Origin: Alphaproteobacteria bacterium | GTDB lineage: Bacteria > Pseudomonadota > Alphaproteobacteria > Rhodospirillales > Rhodospirillaceae | Assembly (NCBI GenBank): GCA_015228695.1 | Contig: JADGDA010000192.1 | Span: 1 to 5,207, forward strand | DNA: 5,207 nucleotides | Reading direction: 5' to 3' | Part shown: piece by piece, positions 1 through 5,207 of the stretch | How positions within the stretch are numbered: position 1 is the stretch's first letter | How the letters are laid out: every line of letters starts with the position of its first letter | Notes under the pieces: generated by a model | What the model saw: only the letters and a program-made list of their open reading frames with translations | What the model was told of the DNA's origin: nothing | Databases searched by the model: none | Program-made: the position numbers and the translations under genes

Positions 1-503
1 GTCTCGCCCATGTCCTCGCGCAGACCAGCAACTGCCGCTATGCATTTTTCGATATTCCTCCGGCGCTGTACGTCGCCCAATCCTATTTCGAGCACTTGTA
101 CCCGGGTCAGGTGGCCCCGTTCCGCCGTTACCGTTCGCACGGCGAACTTGCCCAAGCCATTGAGGGAAAACGTTTCATGTTCTTCACCGCAAACCAGCTT
201 GCGTTGTTTCCCGATCAGAGTTTTGACGCGATGATCAACATCGATTCCTTTGGGGAGATGGAACCAGAGACGGTCCGTACCTATGTTGCCCACATGTCGC
301 GGCAAACGCGGGCGGGGGGAGGTCTCTACATGCGCAACATCGGAACCGGCTCGATGTTCAAGGGGCGGGTGTGGGAGGTGGCGGGGGCGGAGGATTATAC
401 CCCCAAGGGAAACGGCCTCGATGAAACATGGACGGCCGAACCGGCCCGGAACTGGCCGATGGACCCCCGCTACGTGGAAAGGGTGTTCGTCAGAGAGAGG
501 TGA
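1..503 (+). CDS. Putative sugar O-methyltransferase, C-terminal part (5' truncated by window edge)
   Basis: The reading frame is open from base 3 to the TGA at 501-503, giving 166 visible residues; the N-terminus lies off the left edge. Visible segments include FDIPPALYVAQ (about visible residues 17-26), FFTANQLALFPDQSFDAMIN and IDSFGEMEPETVRTYV, followed by a GGGLYMRN strand and a C-terminal YVERVFVR. This pattern (FDIPP-A-AQ, then a strand with D-x-x-IN-x-x-S/F-x-EM) is what I recall from the 'putative sugar O-methyltransferase' family of class I SAM-dependent enzymes found in polysaccharide and O-antigen clusters. The SAM-binding glycine motif would precede the visible part, so it cannot be checked. 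A TTG at 96 could be read as a start, but the homologous-looking sequence continues upstream in the same frame, so it is not the true start. Base composition is lower in GC (about 55% over 1-300 by hand count) than in the next gene, which fits a glycan-locus gene of different origin. The acceptor sugar is unknown. Confidence 0.75.
   Translation, partial: LAHVLAQTSNCRYAFFDIPPALYVAQSYFEHLYPGQVAPFRRYRSHGELAQAIEGKRFMFFTANQLALFPDQSFDAMINIDSFGEMEPETVRTYVAHMSRQTRAGGGLYMRNIGTGSMFKGRVWEVAGAEDYTPKGNGLDETWTAEPARNWPMDPRYVERVFVRER
494..502 (+). promoter_or_regulatory. Shine-Dalgarno sequence for the APS kinase gene
   Basis: The bases GAGAGGTGA contain GAGGTGA (496-502), a seven-base match to the anti-Shine-Dalgarno complement, ending 9 nt before the ATG at 512. 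The site lies across the stop codon of the upstream methyltransferase gene, so ribosomes finishing that gene could reinitiate here. It favours ATG 512 over the in-frame GTG at 500, which overlaps this same motif. Confidence 0.7.
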
Positions 504-511
504 AGGCCGCC

Positions 512-1108
512 ATGAAGGGTCATTCGGCACGTGCTCTTGTCTTCTGGTTCACCGGTCTGTCCGGGTCTGGAAAGACGACCCTGGCCCGTCTGGTAGGGAG
601 CCGGCTCGCCGAGGCGGGGTGGCGGCCGCTGGTGCTCGACGGCGACGATTTGCGCCCCGTGCTGAGTTCCGGGCTGGGGTTCGGCGTTTCCGACGTCGTC
701 GAGAACAACCGCCGGGTGGCGGAACACTGTGCCTCCCGGCGCGGAGAGGCCGATGCGCTGCTGGTGCCGATCATCTCGCCCTATCCCGAGGGCCGCGCCG
801 TCGCCCGCGCGATCCTGTCGCCGGGGTTTTTCGAGATTTACGTGGCCGCCGACCTGCAAACGGTGATGCGGCGGGACCCCAAGGGCCTCTACCGCCGCGC
901 CCAGGCCGGGGAGATTCCCGATATGCTCGGCTTCGCCCCCGATTATCCCTACGTGCCGCCGGACGCGCCGGATTTCACGGTTCCTTCGGGCCGGGACACG
1001 GTCCCGGAATGCTCCGAAAACCTGTACGGATACATGGAACGGCGACTTACGGAAAAAGAGGCTGCTGCTCCAAGGCCGTCGTCTCGGGGAGTCCCATCAT
1101 CAGGTTGA
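512..1108 (+). CDS. cysC: Adenylyl-sulfate (APS) kinase, CysC family
   Basis: The 198-residue product should phosphorylate adenosine 5'-phosphosulfate with ATP to give PAPS, the sulfate donor for sulfotransferases and an intermediate in assimilatory sulfate reduction; it is cytosolic. Visible motifs in order are the Walker A loop GLSGSGKT (residues 15-22), DGDDLR (43-48) matching the family's DGDN-x-R, LGF (55-57), ENNRR (64-68), ISPY (88-91), whose Ser89 corresponds to the serine of the family phosphoenzyme, and RDPKGLY (121-127). Its length is near that of stand-alone CysC, with no fused ATP sulfurylase. The ATG at 512 is chosen because of a strong Shine-Dalgarno 9 nt upstream; it lies 8 nt after the methyltransferase stop, suggesting co-transcription. 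The last 20 residues (from about 179) are rich in Ala/Pro/Ser and are encoded antisense to argC, so they look like a read-through tail. The segment after LGF (GVSDVVENNRR) departs somewhat from the usual S-x-x-DR-x-EN-x-RR pattern, so another small nucleotide-like substrate is not excluded. Its place beside a sugar methyltransferase suggests PAPS supply for glycan sulfation (inference). Confidence 0.85.
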   Translation: MKGHSARALVFWFTGLSGSGKTTLARLVGSRLAEAGWRPLVLDGDDLRPVLSSGLGFGVSDVVENNRRVAEHCASRRGEADALLVPIISPYPEGRAVARAILSPGFFEIYVAADLQTVMRRDPKGLYRRAQAGEIPDMLGFAPDYPYVPPDAPDFTVPSGRDTVPECSENLYGYMERRLTEKEAAAPRPSSRGVPSSG

Positions 1109-2090
1109 AGTTCTGCACCGCCTGCCCCGACGCGCCCTTGACCAGATTGTCGATCACCGAGCAGATGATCGCCCGTCCCGGCAGGCGGTCGGCGAAGACC
1201 CCGATCAGGGCGAAATTCGATCCCTTGACGTGGCGGGTCTGGGGCACGACGCCTTCCGGCGTTACGCGCACGAACGGCTCGCCGGCGTAGTGACCCTCCA
1301 GGGTGCGGCGCAGGTCGGCCACGGCGACGCCCTCGCTCATCCGCACATAGATGGTGGACAGGATGCCCCGGTTCATGGGCATCAGATGGGGGGTGAAATT
1401 GACCAGCACCGGCTTGCCGGCGGCAAGGCTCAGGCCCTGTTCGATTTCCGGGGCGTGCCGGTGCGAGGCGATGCCGTAGGCGTGGATGCCCTCGGTGACC
1501 TCGCAGAACAGCGAGCCTTCCTTCGCCGCCCGCCCCGCGCCCGAAACCCCGGACTTGGAATCGATGATGATGCCGTCCGCCTCGATCAGGCCGGATTTGA
1601 TCAGCGGCACCAGGGGAAGCTGGGCCGAGGTCGGATAGCAGCCGGGACAGGCGACGACCCGGGCCTTCCTGATCTCCGGCCGCGCCAGCTCGGACAGGCC
1701 GTACACGACCTCCTTCTGAAGGTCCGGGGCCATGTGGGCGTGACCGTACCACGCCGCGTAGGTCTCGGGATCGTGGAAGCGAAAGTCGGCCGACAGGTCG
1801 GCGACCCGGATGCTTCCGGGCAATCCCGCCACCACCTCTTGGGTGGTGCCGTGGGGCAAGGCGCAGAACACGAAATCCACCGCCGAATAGTCCACCGTCT
1901 CCATCGCCACCAGATCGGGCAGGCCGAGACCGGACAGGTGGGGGAATACGGAACCCATCGTGCGCCCGGCGCGGCGGTCGGCGGTGAGCACGGTCATCTC
2001 GACGCGGGGGTGGCGGGACAGCAGCCGCACCAGCTCCGCGCCGGTGTAGCCGCTGGCTCCGAGAATGGCGACCTTGATCATCGTGCTCAT
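1047..2090 (-). CDS. argC: N-acetyl-gamma-glutamyl-phosphate reductase
   Basis: The 347-residue product matches full-length type 1 ArgC, which reduces N-acetylglutamyl 5-phosphate with NADPH to N-acetylglutamate semialdehyde in arginine biosynthesis in the cytosol. The N-terminal nucleotide-binding loop is GASGYTG (11-17). The catalytic cysteine is Cys151 in ACPGCYPTS. Other hallmarks are ADLSADFR (97-104), VYGLSEL (129-135), SKSGVSGAGR (178-187), HRHAPEIEQ (210-218), FTPHLMPMNRGI (232-243) and the C-terminal MMGLPET (331-337) and PLFP. All key residues are present and there is no sign of decay. The ATG at 2090 overlaps the stop of the upstream oxidoreductase gene by 4 bp (ATGA) and has AAGGA 8 nt upstream; the internal Met4 would leave a 17-nt spacing and is less likely. 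The gene is last in an operon of nucleotide-sugar genes, which is not a usual place for argC. Its 3' end overlaps the convergent cysC by 62 bp, leaving no room for an intrinsic terminator between them. Confidence 0.95.
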   Translation of the reverse strand: MSTMIKVAILGASGYTGAELVRLLSRHPRVEMTVLTADRRAGRTMGSVFPHLSGLGLPDLVAMETVDYSAVDFVFCALPHGTTQEVVAGLPGSIRVADLSADFRFHDPETYAAWYGHAHMAPDLQKEVVYGLSELARPEIRKARVVACPGCYPTSAQLPLVPLIKSGLIEADGIIIDSKSGVSGAGRAAKEGSLFCEVTEGIHAYGIASHRHAPEIEQGLSLAAGKPVLVNFTPHLMPMNRGILSTIYVRMSEGVAVADLRRTLEGHYAGEPFVRVTPEGVVPQTRHVKGSNFALIGVFADRLPGRAIICSVIDNLVKGASGQAVQNFNLMMGLPETTALEQQPLFP

Positions 2091-3076
2091 GACGTTTTTC
2101 CTTGCTTGTCCGCCGCCGCCCGTTCGTCCAGGGAGGCCTGGCAGCGGGCGAGAGCGGCCACCACGTCCACCCCCAGGTTGAGGCTCCCCAGGTCGTTGAC
2201 TTCCCCGGCGATGGCCATGGCGAAGGTCATGATGGCATTGGCCAGGGGCTGTTCCTCGGGAAGCTCGATGGGCTGACCGTCGTCCTCGGGAAAGGCGAAA
2301 TGGTCGGTGGGGGGATGAATGGTCAGCGCCTGGGGCCGCAACGGGTTATAGACCATCACCAGACGGTCGAAATGGACGGCGAAGACCCGCCGCTTCTCCG
2401 GCAGCAGGTTGGACAGCACGATGCGCGCATCGACATCGTCGGAGAAATCGAGCCGGAGGTCCACCGTCTCGCCGACACCCTCGGGGGTTTCCCGGCGCTC
2501 CGTCACGATGGCGCTGGCGTACTCGATGCCCGAATCCAGAAGGTCGATGCACATGGCCAGATCATGCGGCCCCCAGTCCCACAGGACCGAAACGTCGGAG
2601 CGGAACGGCCCCCGGTTCCCGGCGTGGGCGCGGATGGCGCGGATCGGGCCGACGGCGCCGCTGAATTCCTTGATGGCGCGGAAGGCCGGGTGCCCGAGAT
2701 GGGTATGGTCCACCATCACCAGCCCCTGGCTGACGGTCGCGACCTGCCGGAGCGAGACCGCGTCGCGGACGGAGAGGGTGAGCGGCTTTTCCACCATGAC
2801 CGGGATGTTCGCCGCCATGGCCTCGCGGACCATGTCGAAATGCCGGGCCGGGGGCGTGGCGATGATGACCCCGTGGATGTCGTTGGGGTTCAAGACCTCG
2901 GTCCAGTCGGAGAGGACCGCGCATCCGGGGCCGACCAGGGACGGGGTGAGGGGGTTGGAACTGCCGACGCGGACCAGTTCGACGCCGGTCATTTCATTGA
3001 TGGTGCGGATGATGACGCGCCCCCAGGCGCCCGCGCCGATCAGGCCGAGGCGGATGGCCGGTTGGTCGTTGCTCAT
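2087..3076 (-). CDS. Gfo/Idh/MocA-family NAD(P)-dependent oxidoreductase
   Basis: The 329-residue product has the two-domain layout of the Gfo/Idh/MocA family, cytosolic enzymes that oxidise or reduce sugars, nucleotide sugars and related ring compounds. The N-terminal Rossmann fold carries GLIGAGAWGR (residues 11-20), then IIATPPARHFDM (71-82) and the family's EKP signature at Glu96-Lys97-Pro98, where the lysine is the usual catalytic residue. WDWGPHDL (166-173) supplies the D-x-G-x-H-D-like motif, with His171 the likely acid/base. The C-terminal part is the alpha/beta substrate domain. The start at ATG 3076 overlaps the stop of the upstream methyltransferase gene by 4 bp (ATGA) and places the dinucleotide motif at the normal distance from the N-terminus; an in-frame extension to 3136 would add 20 residues overlapping that gene and is not supported. 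GGGGGAG precedes the ATG by only 2 nt, so coupling may matter more than an independent ribosome site. The substrate is unknown. Between a UDP-xylose-forming operon and argC, a nucleotide-sugar dehydrogenase or reductase is the likeliest role (inference). Confidence 0.85.
   Translation of the reverse strand: MSNDQPAIRLGLIGAGAWGRVIIRTINEMTGVELVRVGSSNPLTPSLVGPGCAVLSDWTEVLNPNDIHGVIIATPPARHFDMVREAMAANIPVMVEKPLTLSVRDAVSLRQVATVSQGLVMVDHTHLGHPAFRAIKEFSGAVGPIRAIRAHAGNRGPFRSDVSVLWDWGPHDLAMCIDLLDSGIEYASAIVTERRETPEGVGETVDLRLDFSDDVDARIVLSNLLPEKRRVFAVHFDRLVMVYNPLRPQALTIHPPTDHFAFPEDDGQPIELPEEQPLANAIMTFAMAIAGEVNDLGSLNLGVDVVAALARCQASLDERAAADKQGKTS
2099..2103 (-). promoter_or_regulatory. Shine-Dalgarno sequence for argC
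   Basis: On the minus strand this reads AAGGA, 8 nt before the ATG at 2090, inside the last codons of the upstream oxidoreductase gene. With the ATGA overlap it supports translational coupling and decides the argC start. Confidence 0.6.
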
Positions 3077-3726
3077 GGCTCCCCCGTTGGTTGGCGACAA
3101 GAGAAGACGGCGGCGACCGAACTCCCCACCGGCCATGGCCCGCCCGCGACCTTGGCGTCGACGCGCAGGCGGCCGCCGACCCGCAGCGCCTCGATCGCCT
3201 CGAACCCATGGGCGCGAAGGAGCGGCAAGAGGCCGGACGAGTCCCCCGGAGCGGGCGTCTCCAGCACGAACAGCCCGCCCGGCGTCAGGAGAAGGCGGAC
3301 TCCGTCCAACAGATCGGCGGGATCGTCGCTTGCGGACAAGTCCCCGCCGGCGATCACCGTCCCCGCCGCGCCGCCGGCGATCACCGTCCCCGCCGCGCCG
3401 CCGGCGATCACCGTCCCCGCCGCGCCGCCGGCGATCACCATCACCGCCGCGCCGCGCTGCTCCAGAATGGTTTCGCGCGCCAGTTCGGCGGTGAAGCGGC
3501 GGGGAAGGGTATCGATTCCCGACTCCCAGGCCCGGATGGCGACGTCCCGCTCCGACTCGACCCCGAGAATCCGGCAGCCCCGCTCCTGCAATGCCCGCAG
3601 CAACGCGCCGTCGCCGGAACCGATTTCCACCACCTGCCCGCCGGAGGGCAGGCGGTAGCGTTCCATGAGGTCGGCGGCAAAATCCCGCGCCTCGTCTTCG
3701 GTTCTCGGCGGAAAAATCGTCCTCAC
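3073..3726 (-). CDS. Class I SAM-dependent methyltransferase with an internal tandem repeat
   Basis: The 217-residue product has the start of a class I methyltransferase fold: SAM-binding motif I VVEIGSGDG (residues 32-40), then GCRILGVESERDVA (50-63), whose Glu57 is the expected ribose-binding acid at the end of beta 2, and later LLLTPGGLFVLETP (145-158), a typical motif III region. It resembles the central domain of the C-methyltransferases that act on NDP-hexoses, but neither their N-terminal cysteine-rich zinc-binding domain nor their large C-terminal domain is present. Residues 92-127 consist of four nine-residue units (GAAVMVIAG once, GAAGTVIAG three times) at the place expected for beta 4, so a 190-residue ancestor is likely. 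The start is GTG at 3726, 1 bp after the upstream decarboxylase stop; no good Shine-Dalgarno is visible and translation probably relies on reinitiation. The next plausible start is Met21. The stop overlaps the following oxidoreductase start by 4 bp. The substrate is unknown; a sugar or nucleotide sugar is inferred from neighbours. The repeat may or may not be compatible with activity. Confidence 0.75.
   Translation of the reverse strand: MRTIFPPRTEDEARDFAADLMERYRLPSGGQVVEIGSGDGALLRALQERGCRILGVESERDVAIRAWESGIDTLPRRFTAELARETILEQRGAAVMVIAGGAAGTVIAGGAAGTVIAGGAAGTVIAGGDLSASDDPADLLDGVRLLLTPGGLFVLETPAPGDSSGLLPLLRAHGFEAIEALRVGGRLRVDAKVAGGPWPVGSSVAAVFSCRQPTGEP
3346..3453 (-). repeat. Four-copy 27-bp in-frame tandem repeat
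   Basis: Four head-to-tail 27-bp units start at 3346, 3373, 3400 and 3427. The first three are identical; the fourth (3427-3453) differs at two positions (3440 and 3443). On the coding minus strand the fourth copy is translated first and encodes GAAVMVIAG, followed by three GAAGTVIAG units. The unit length is a multiple of three, so gain or loss of copies keeps the methyltransferase frame open. The identity of three copies points to recent expansion by slippage or unequal recombination. Confidence 0.95.
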
Positions 3727-3727
3727 C

Positions 3728-4669
3728 TTAGACCCGATCCCGAAAATACCGGATGGTCCGCTCCAGCCCCACGTCCAGGGGAATGGTCGGGGCCCAGTCC
3801 AGGAGCCGCTTGGCCAGGGAGATGTCCGGACGGCGCTGGCGCGGGTCGTCGGCCGGAAGCGGTTTTTCCACCAGTTCGGATGTCGACCCGGTCATTTCGA
3901 TGACCTTCAGAGCCAGCTCGCGGATGGTGAACTCCCCGGGGTTGCCCAGGTTGACCGGACCGGTCACATCGTCGGGGGTCGCCATCAGCCGGATGAACGC
4001 CTCGATCATGTCGTCCACGTAGCAGAACGAGCGCGTCTGCTGTCCGTCGCCGTACAGGGTCACCGGCTCCCCCTTGAGGGCCTGGATGATGAAGTTCGAC
4101 ACCACGCGGCCGTCGTTGGGATGCATGCGCGGGCCATAGGTGTTGAACAGGCGCGCCACCTTGATCTTGAGGCCGTGCTGGCGGTGATAGTCGAAGAACA
4201 GGGTCTCGGCGCAACGCTTGCCCTCGTCATAGCAGGCGCGGGGGCCGATGGGATTGACGTGGCCGCGATAATCCTCGGTCTGGGGATGGACCTCGGGATC
4301 GCCGTAGACCTCGCTGGTCGAGGCCTGGAAAATCCTGGCGCGGGTCCGCTTGGCCAGTCCCAGCATGTTGATGGCGCCGTGGACGCTGGTCTTGGTGGTC
4401 TGCACCGGGTCGTATTGATAATGGACGGGCGAGGCCGGGCAGGCGAGGTTGTAGATCTCGTCCACCTCCACATACAGCGCGAAAGTGACGTCGTGGCGCA
4501 TCAGCTCGAAACGGGGATTGTCGAGGAGGTGGGCGACGTTCTGCCGTCGGCCGGTGAAGTAGTTGTCCACGCACAGCACCTCGTGGCCCATGGCCAGCAG
4601 ACGCTCGCACAGGTGGGAGCCGAGGAAGCCGGCCCCTCCGGTCACCAATATCCGCTTTGAGGATTCCAT
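3728..4669 (-). CDS. UDP-glucuronate decarboxylase (UDP-xylose synthase), SDR family
   Basis: The 313-residue product is a full-length extended short-chain dehydrogenase very like UDP-glucuronic acid decarboxylases (UXS), which convert UDP-glucuronate to UDP-xylose and CO2 through a 4-keto intermediate using bound NAD. The NAD motif is GGAGFLGSH (residues 11-19) and VDNYFTG (34-40) follows beta 2. The catalytic set is Ser119-Glu120 in STSEVYG, and Tyr147 and Lys151 in YDEGK. UXS-type signatures include NLACPASPVHYQYDP (74-88), PIGPRACYDEGKR (140-152), FNTYGPRMHPNDGRVVSNF (175-193) and RQRRPDI (277-283), whose arginine is expected near the carboxylate as in the ArnA decarboxylase domain. There is no N-terminal membrane anchor, so it is a soluble cytosolic enzyme. 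The ATG at 4669 has AGGGGGA ending 6 nt upstream. It is the first gene of the four-gene minus-strand operon after the 75-bp gap. A dTDP-glucose dehydratase or plain epimerase is much less likely given these signatures. Confidence 0.93.
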   Translation of the reverse strand: MESSKRILVTGGAGFLGSHLCERLLAMGHEVLCVDNYFTGRRQNVAHLLDNPRFELMRHDVTFALYVEVDEIYNLACPASPVHYQYDPVQTTKTSVHGAINMLGLAKRTRARIFQASTSEVYGDPEVHPQTEDYRGHVNPIGPRACYDEGKRCAETLFFDYHRQHGLKIKVARLFNTYGPRMHPNDGRVVSNFIIQALKGEPVTLYGDGQQTRSFCYVDDMIEAFIRLMATPDDVTGPVNLGNPGEFTIRELALKVIEMTGSTSELVEKPLPADDPRQRRPDISLAKRLLDWAPTIPLDVGLERTIRYFRDRV

Positions 4670-4675
4670 ACGCTT

Positions 4676-4682
4676 TCCCCCT
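4676..4682 (-). promoter_or_regulatory. Shine-Dalgarno sequence for the UDP-glucuronate decarboxylase gene
   Basis: On the minus strand this reads AGGGGGA, close to the AGGAGG consensus, 6 nt before the ATG at 4669. It supports that start. Confidence 0.5.
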
Positions 4683-4693
4683 GCCCCGCTCCG

Positions 4694-4720
4694 CCGCCGG
4701 ACGCTAGCACGGACCGGCGG
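4694..4720. repeat. Inverted repeat in the 75-bp intergenic gap
   Basis: CCGCCGG at 4694-4700 pairs perfectly with CCGGCGG at 4714-4720 around a 13-base loop containing GCTAGC. It is GC-only and lies between the metallophosphoesterase stop and the decarboxylase start. No T-run follows on either strand, so it is not a canonical intrinsic terminator; it could be a weak terminator, an mRNA-stability hairpin or chance in GC-rich DNA. It is the only structured element I see in the gap, and I found no convincing -35/-10 pair there. Confidence 0.35.
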
Positions 4721-4744
4721 ACGAGGTTAAGGGATTTGGCGCGC

Positions 4745-5207
4745 TCATGTGTGAATAAACCTTGTCTTCACGCCTTCCAGGACCAGACAGGTCAGACGCC
4801 CGCTGGCATGGGCGCCGGTGTCGATGGCGATCCGGTTCGGACGGAGATCGGGCCGCGGCACGATGGAATGCCCGTGGACCACGACGTAGCCGAAATCCGC
4901 GTCCGAGGACAGAAAGGGCTCGCGAATCCACATCAGGTCGGCGGGGGTCTGCCCGGCGAGGGGCACTCCCGGCCGCACCCCGGCGTGGACGAACAGGTAG
5001 TCGCCCTCCACATGGCTGAGACGGAGGCCCTTCAGGAACGCGAGATGCTCCGGCGGCAGGGCCCGGGAGAGGGAGCGGGAGAGACGGTCGAGGTTCCAGC
5101 CGCCCACCAGCCCCGCATCCCCGACATAGCTCTCGATCGTCTCGACGCCGCCGTTCCAGAGCCAGACCGCCGCCGTTTCCGGCCGTTCCAGGAACTCCAG
5201 CATCATC
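4745..5207 (-). CDS. Metallophosphoesterase (calcineurin-like, bacterial Ser/Thr phosphatase type), C-terminal part
   Basis: The frame is open to the right edge, giving 153 visible residues ending at a TGA at 4745-4747; the N-terminus is off the window. Visible metal-site motifs are FVHAGVRPG (residues 72-80) and VVHGHS (109-114), followed by RPNRIAIDTGAHASGRLT (122-139). This is the second half of a calcineurin-like phosphoesterase as in bacterial PphA-type Ser/Thr phosphatases. The GDxHG, GDxxDRG and GNHE motifs should lie just beyond the edge: the visible start MLEFLERPE is what usually follows GNHE. The family removes phosphate from proteins or small molecules using two bound metal ions in the cytosol. 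Members are often found beside polysaccharide export or synthesis genes, which fits here. It is on the same strand as the decarboxylase, 75 bp upstream, so it could be co-transcribed or form a separate unit. The actual substrate cannot be told. The MM at the edge need not be a start. Confidence 0.85.
   Translation of the reverse strand, partial: MMLEFLERPETAAVWLWNGGVETIESYVGDAGLVGGWNLDRLSRSLSRALPPEHLAFLKGLRLSHVEGDYLFVHAGVRPGVPLAGQTPADLMWIREPFLSSDADFGYVVVHGHSIVPRPDLRPNRIAIDTGAHASGRLTCLVLEGVKTRFIHT

Noticed and set aside
500..511. GTG at 500 as the start of cysC, overlapping the upstream stop
   Set aside because: Possible, but the GAGGTGA motif covers this codon and is well placed for the ATG at 512.
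250..1290. Open frame of 346 codons on the + strand across the methyltransferase, cysC and argC ends
   Set aside because: It is an Arg/Gly-rich out-of-frame translation through two real genes and the argC antisense, typical of high-GC shadows.
1230..2276. Open frame of 348 codons on the + strand opposite argC
   Set aside because: argC is unmistakable on the other strand; the + frame is a GC-rich shadow with no recognisable motif.
3077..3136. N-terminal extension of the oxidoreductase by 20 residues
   Set aside because: The extension lies inside the methyltransferase coding end; the ATG at 3076 gives an ATGA overlap and a normal distance to the dinucleotide-binding motif.
3346..3453. The direct repeats as a CRISPR array or iteron set
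   Set aside because: The units are head-to-tail with no spacers, lie in frame inside a coding gene and have no cas or replication gene nearby.
2102..3658. Long open frame on the + strand (518 codons), with Pro/Ala repeats
   Set aside because: It lies antisense to the oxidoreductase and methyltransferase genes, which have clear family motifs; its His/Asp/Gly-rich translation shows no domain and its repeats are the mirror of the 27-bp tandem repeat.
3665..4660. Open frame of 331 codons on the + strand opposite the UDP-glucuronate decarboxylase
   Set aside because: It is antisense to a gene with complete family signatures and has no motif of its own.
4690..4740. Minus-strand promoter with TTAACC as -35 and GCTAGC as -10
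   Set aside because: The spacing is near 16 bp, but both hexamers match the consensus poorly and the -10 candidate lies in the hairpin loop.

Overview
This is a compact, almost fully coding window of high-GC bacterial DNA. Composition, ATGA-type gene overlaps and the flavour of the proteins suggest an alphaproteobacterium, possibly Rhodospirillales (Magnetospirillum/Phaeospirillum-like). That placement is inference from general resemblance. The content looks like part of a surface-polysaccharide / nucleotide-sugar locus, with one amino-acid biosynthesis gene (argC) attached to it.

Layout. On the + strand, from the left edge: the C-terminal part of a putative sugar O-methyltransferase (1-503), then an adenylyl-sulfate (APS) kinase, cysC-like (512-1108). 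All other genes are on the - strand and run right to left: the C-terminal part of a metallophosphoesterase (4745-5207, cut by the right edge), a 75-bp gap, a UDP-glucuronate decarboxylase (3728-4669), a small SAM-dependent methyltransferase (3073-3726), a Gfo/Idh/MocA-family oxidoreductase (2087-3076) and argC (1047-2090). From the decarboxylase to argC the genes are separated by 1 bp or overlap by 4 bp (ATGA) twice, so they almost certainly form one translationally coupled operon. The two gene sets converge, and the 3' ends of cysC and argC overlap by 62 bp.

How the genes may work together. The decarboxylase should make UDP-xylose from UDP-glucuronate. The small methyltransferase and the NAD(P)-dependent oxidoreductase next to it could modify a nucleotide sugar or a related metabolite. 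The + strand pair could provide O-methylation and PAPS for sulfation of a glycan. ArgC, the NADPH-dependent third step of arginine synthesis, has no obvious link to sugars and is the odd member of the operon.

The most unusual sequence feature is a four-copy, 27-bp in-frame tandem repeat inside the small methyltransferase (3346-3453). It inserts what appear to be three extra copies of a nine-residue segment in or next to a core beta strand of the Rossmann fold. I saw no RNA gene, CRISPR array, insertion sequence or convincing terminator, and no clearly novel multi-gene system.
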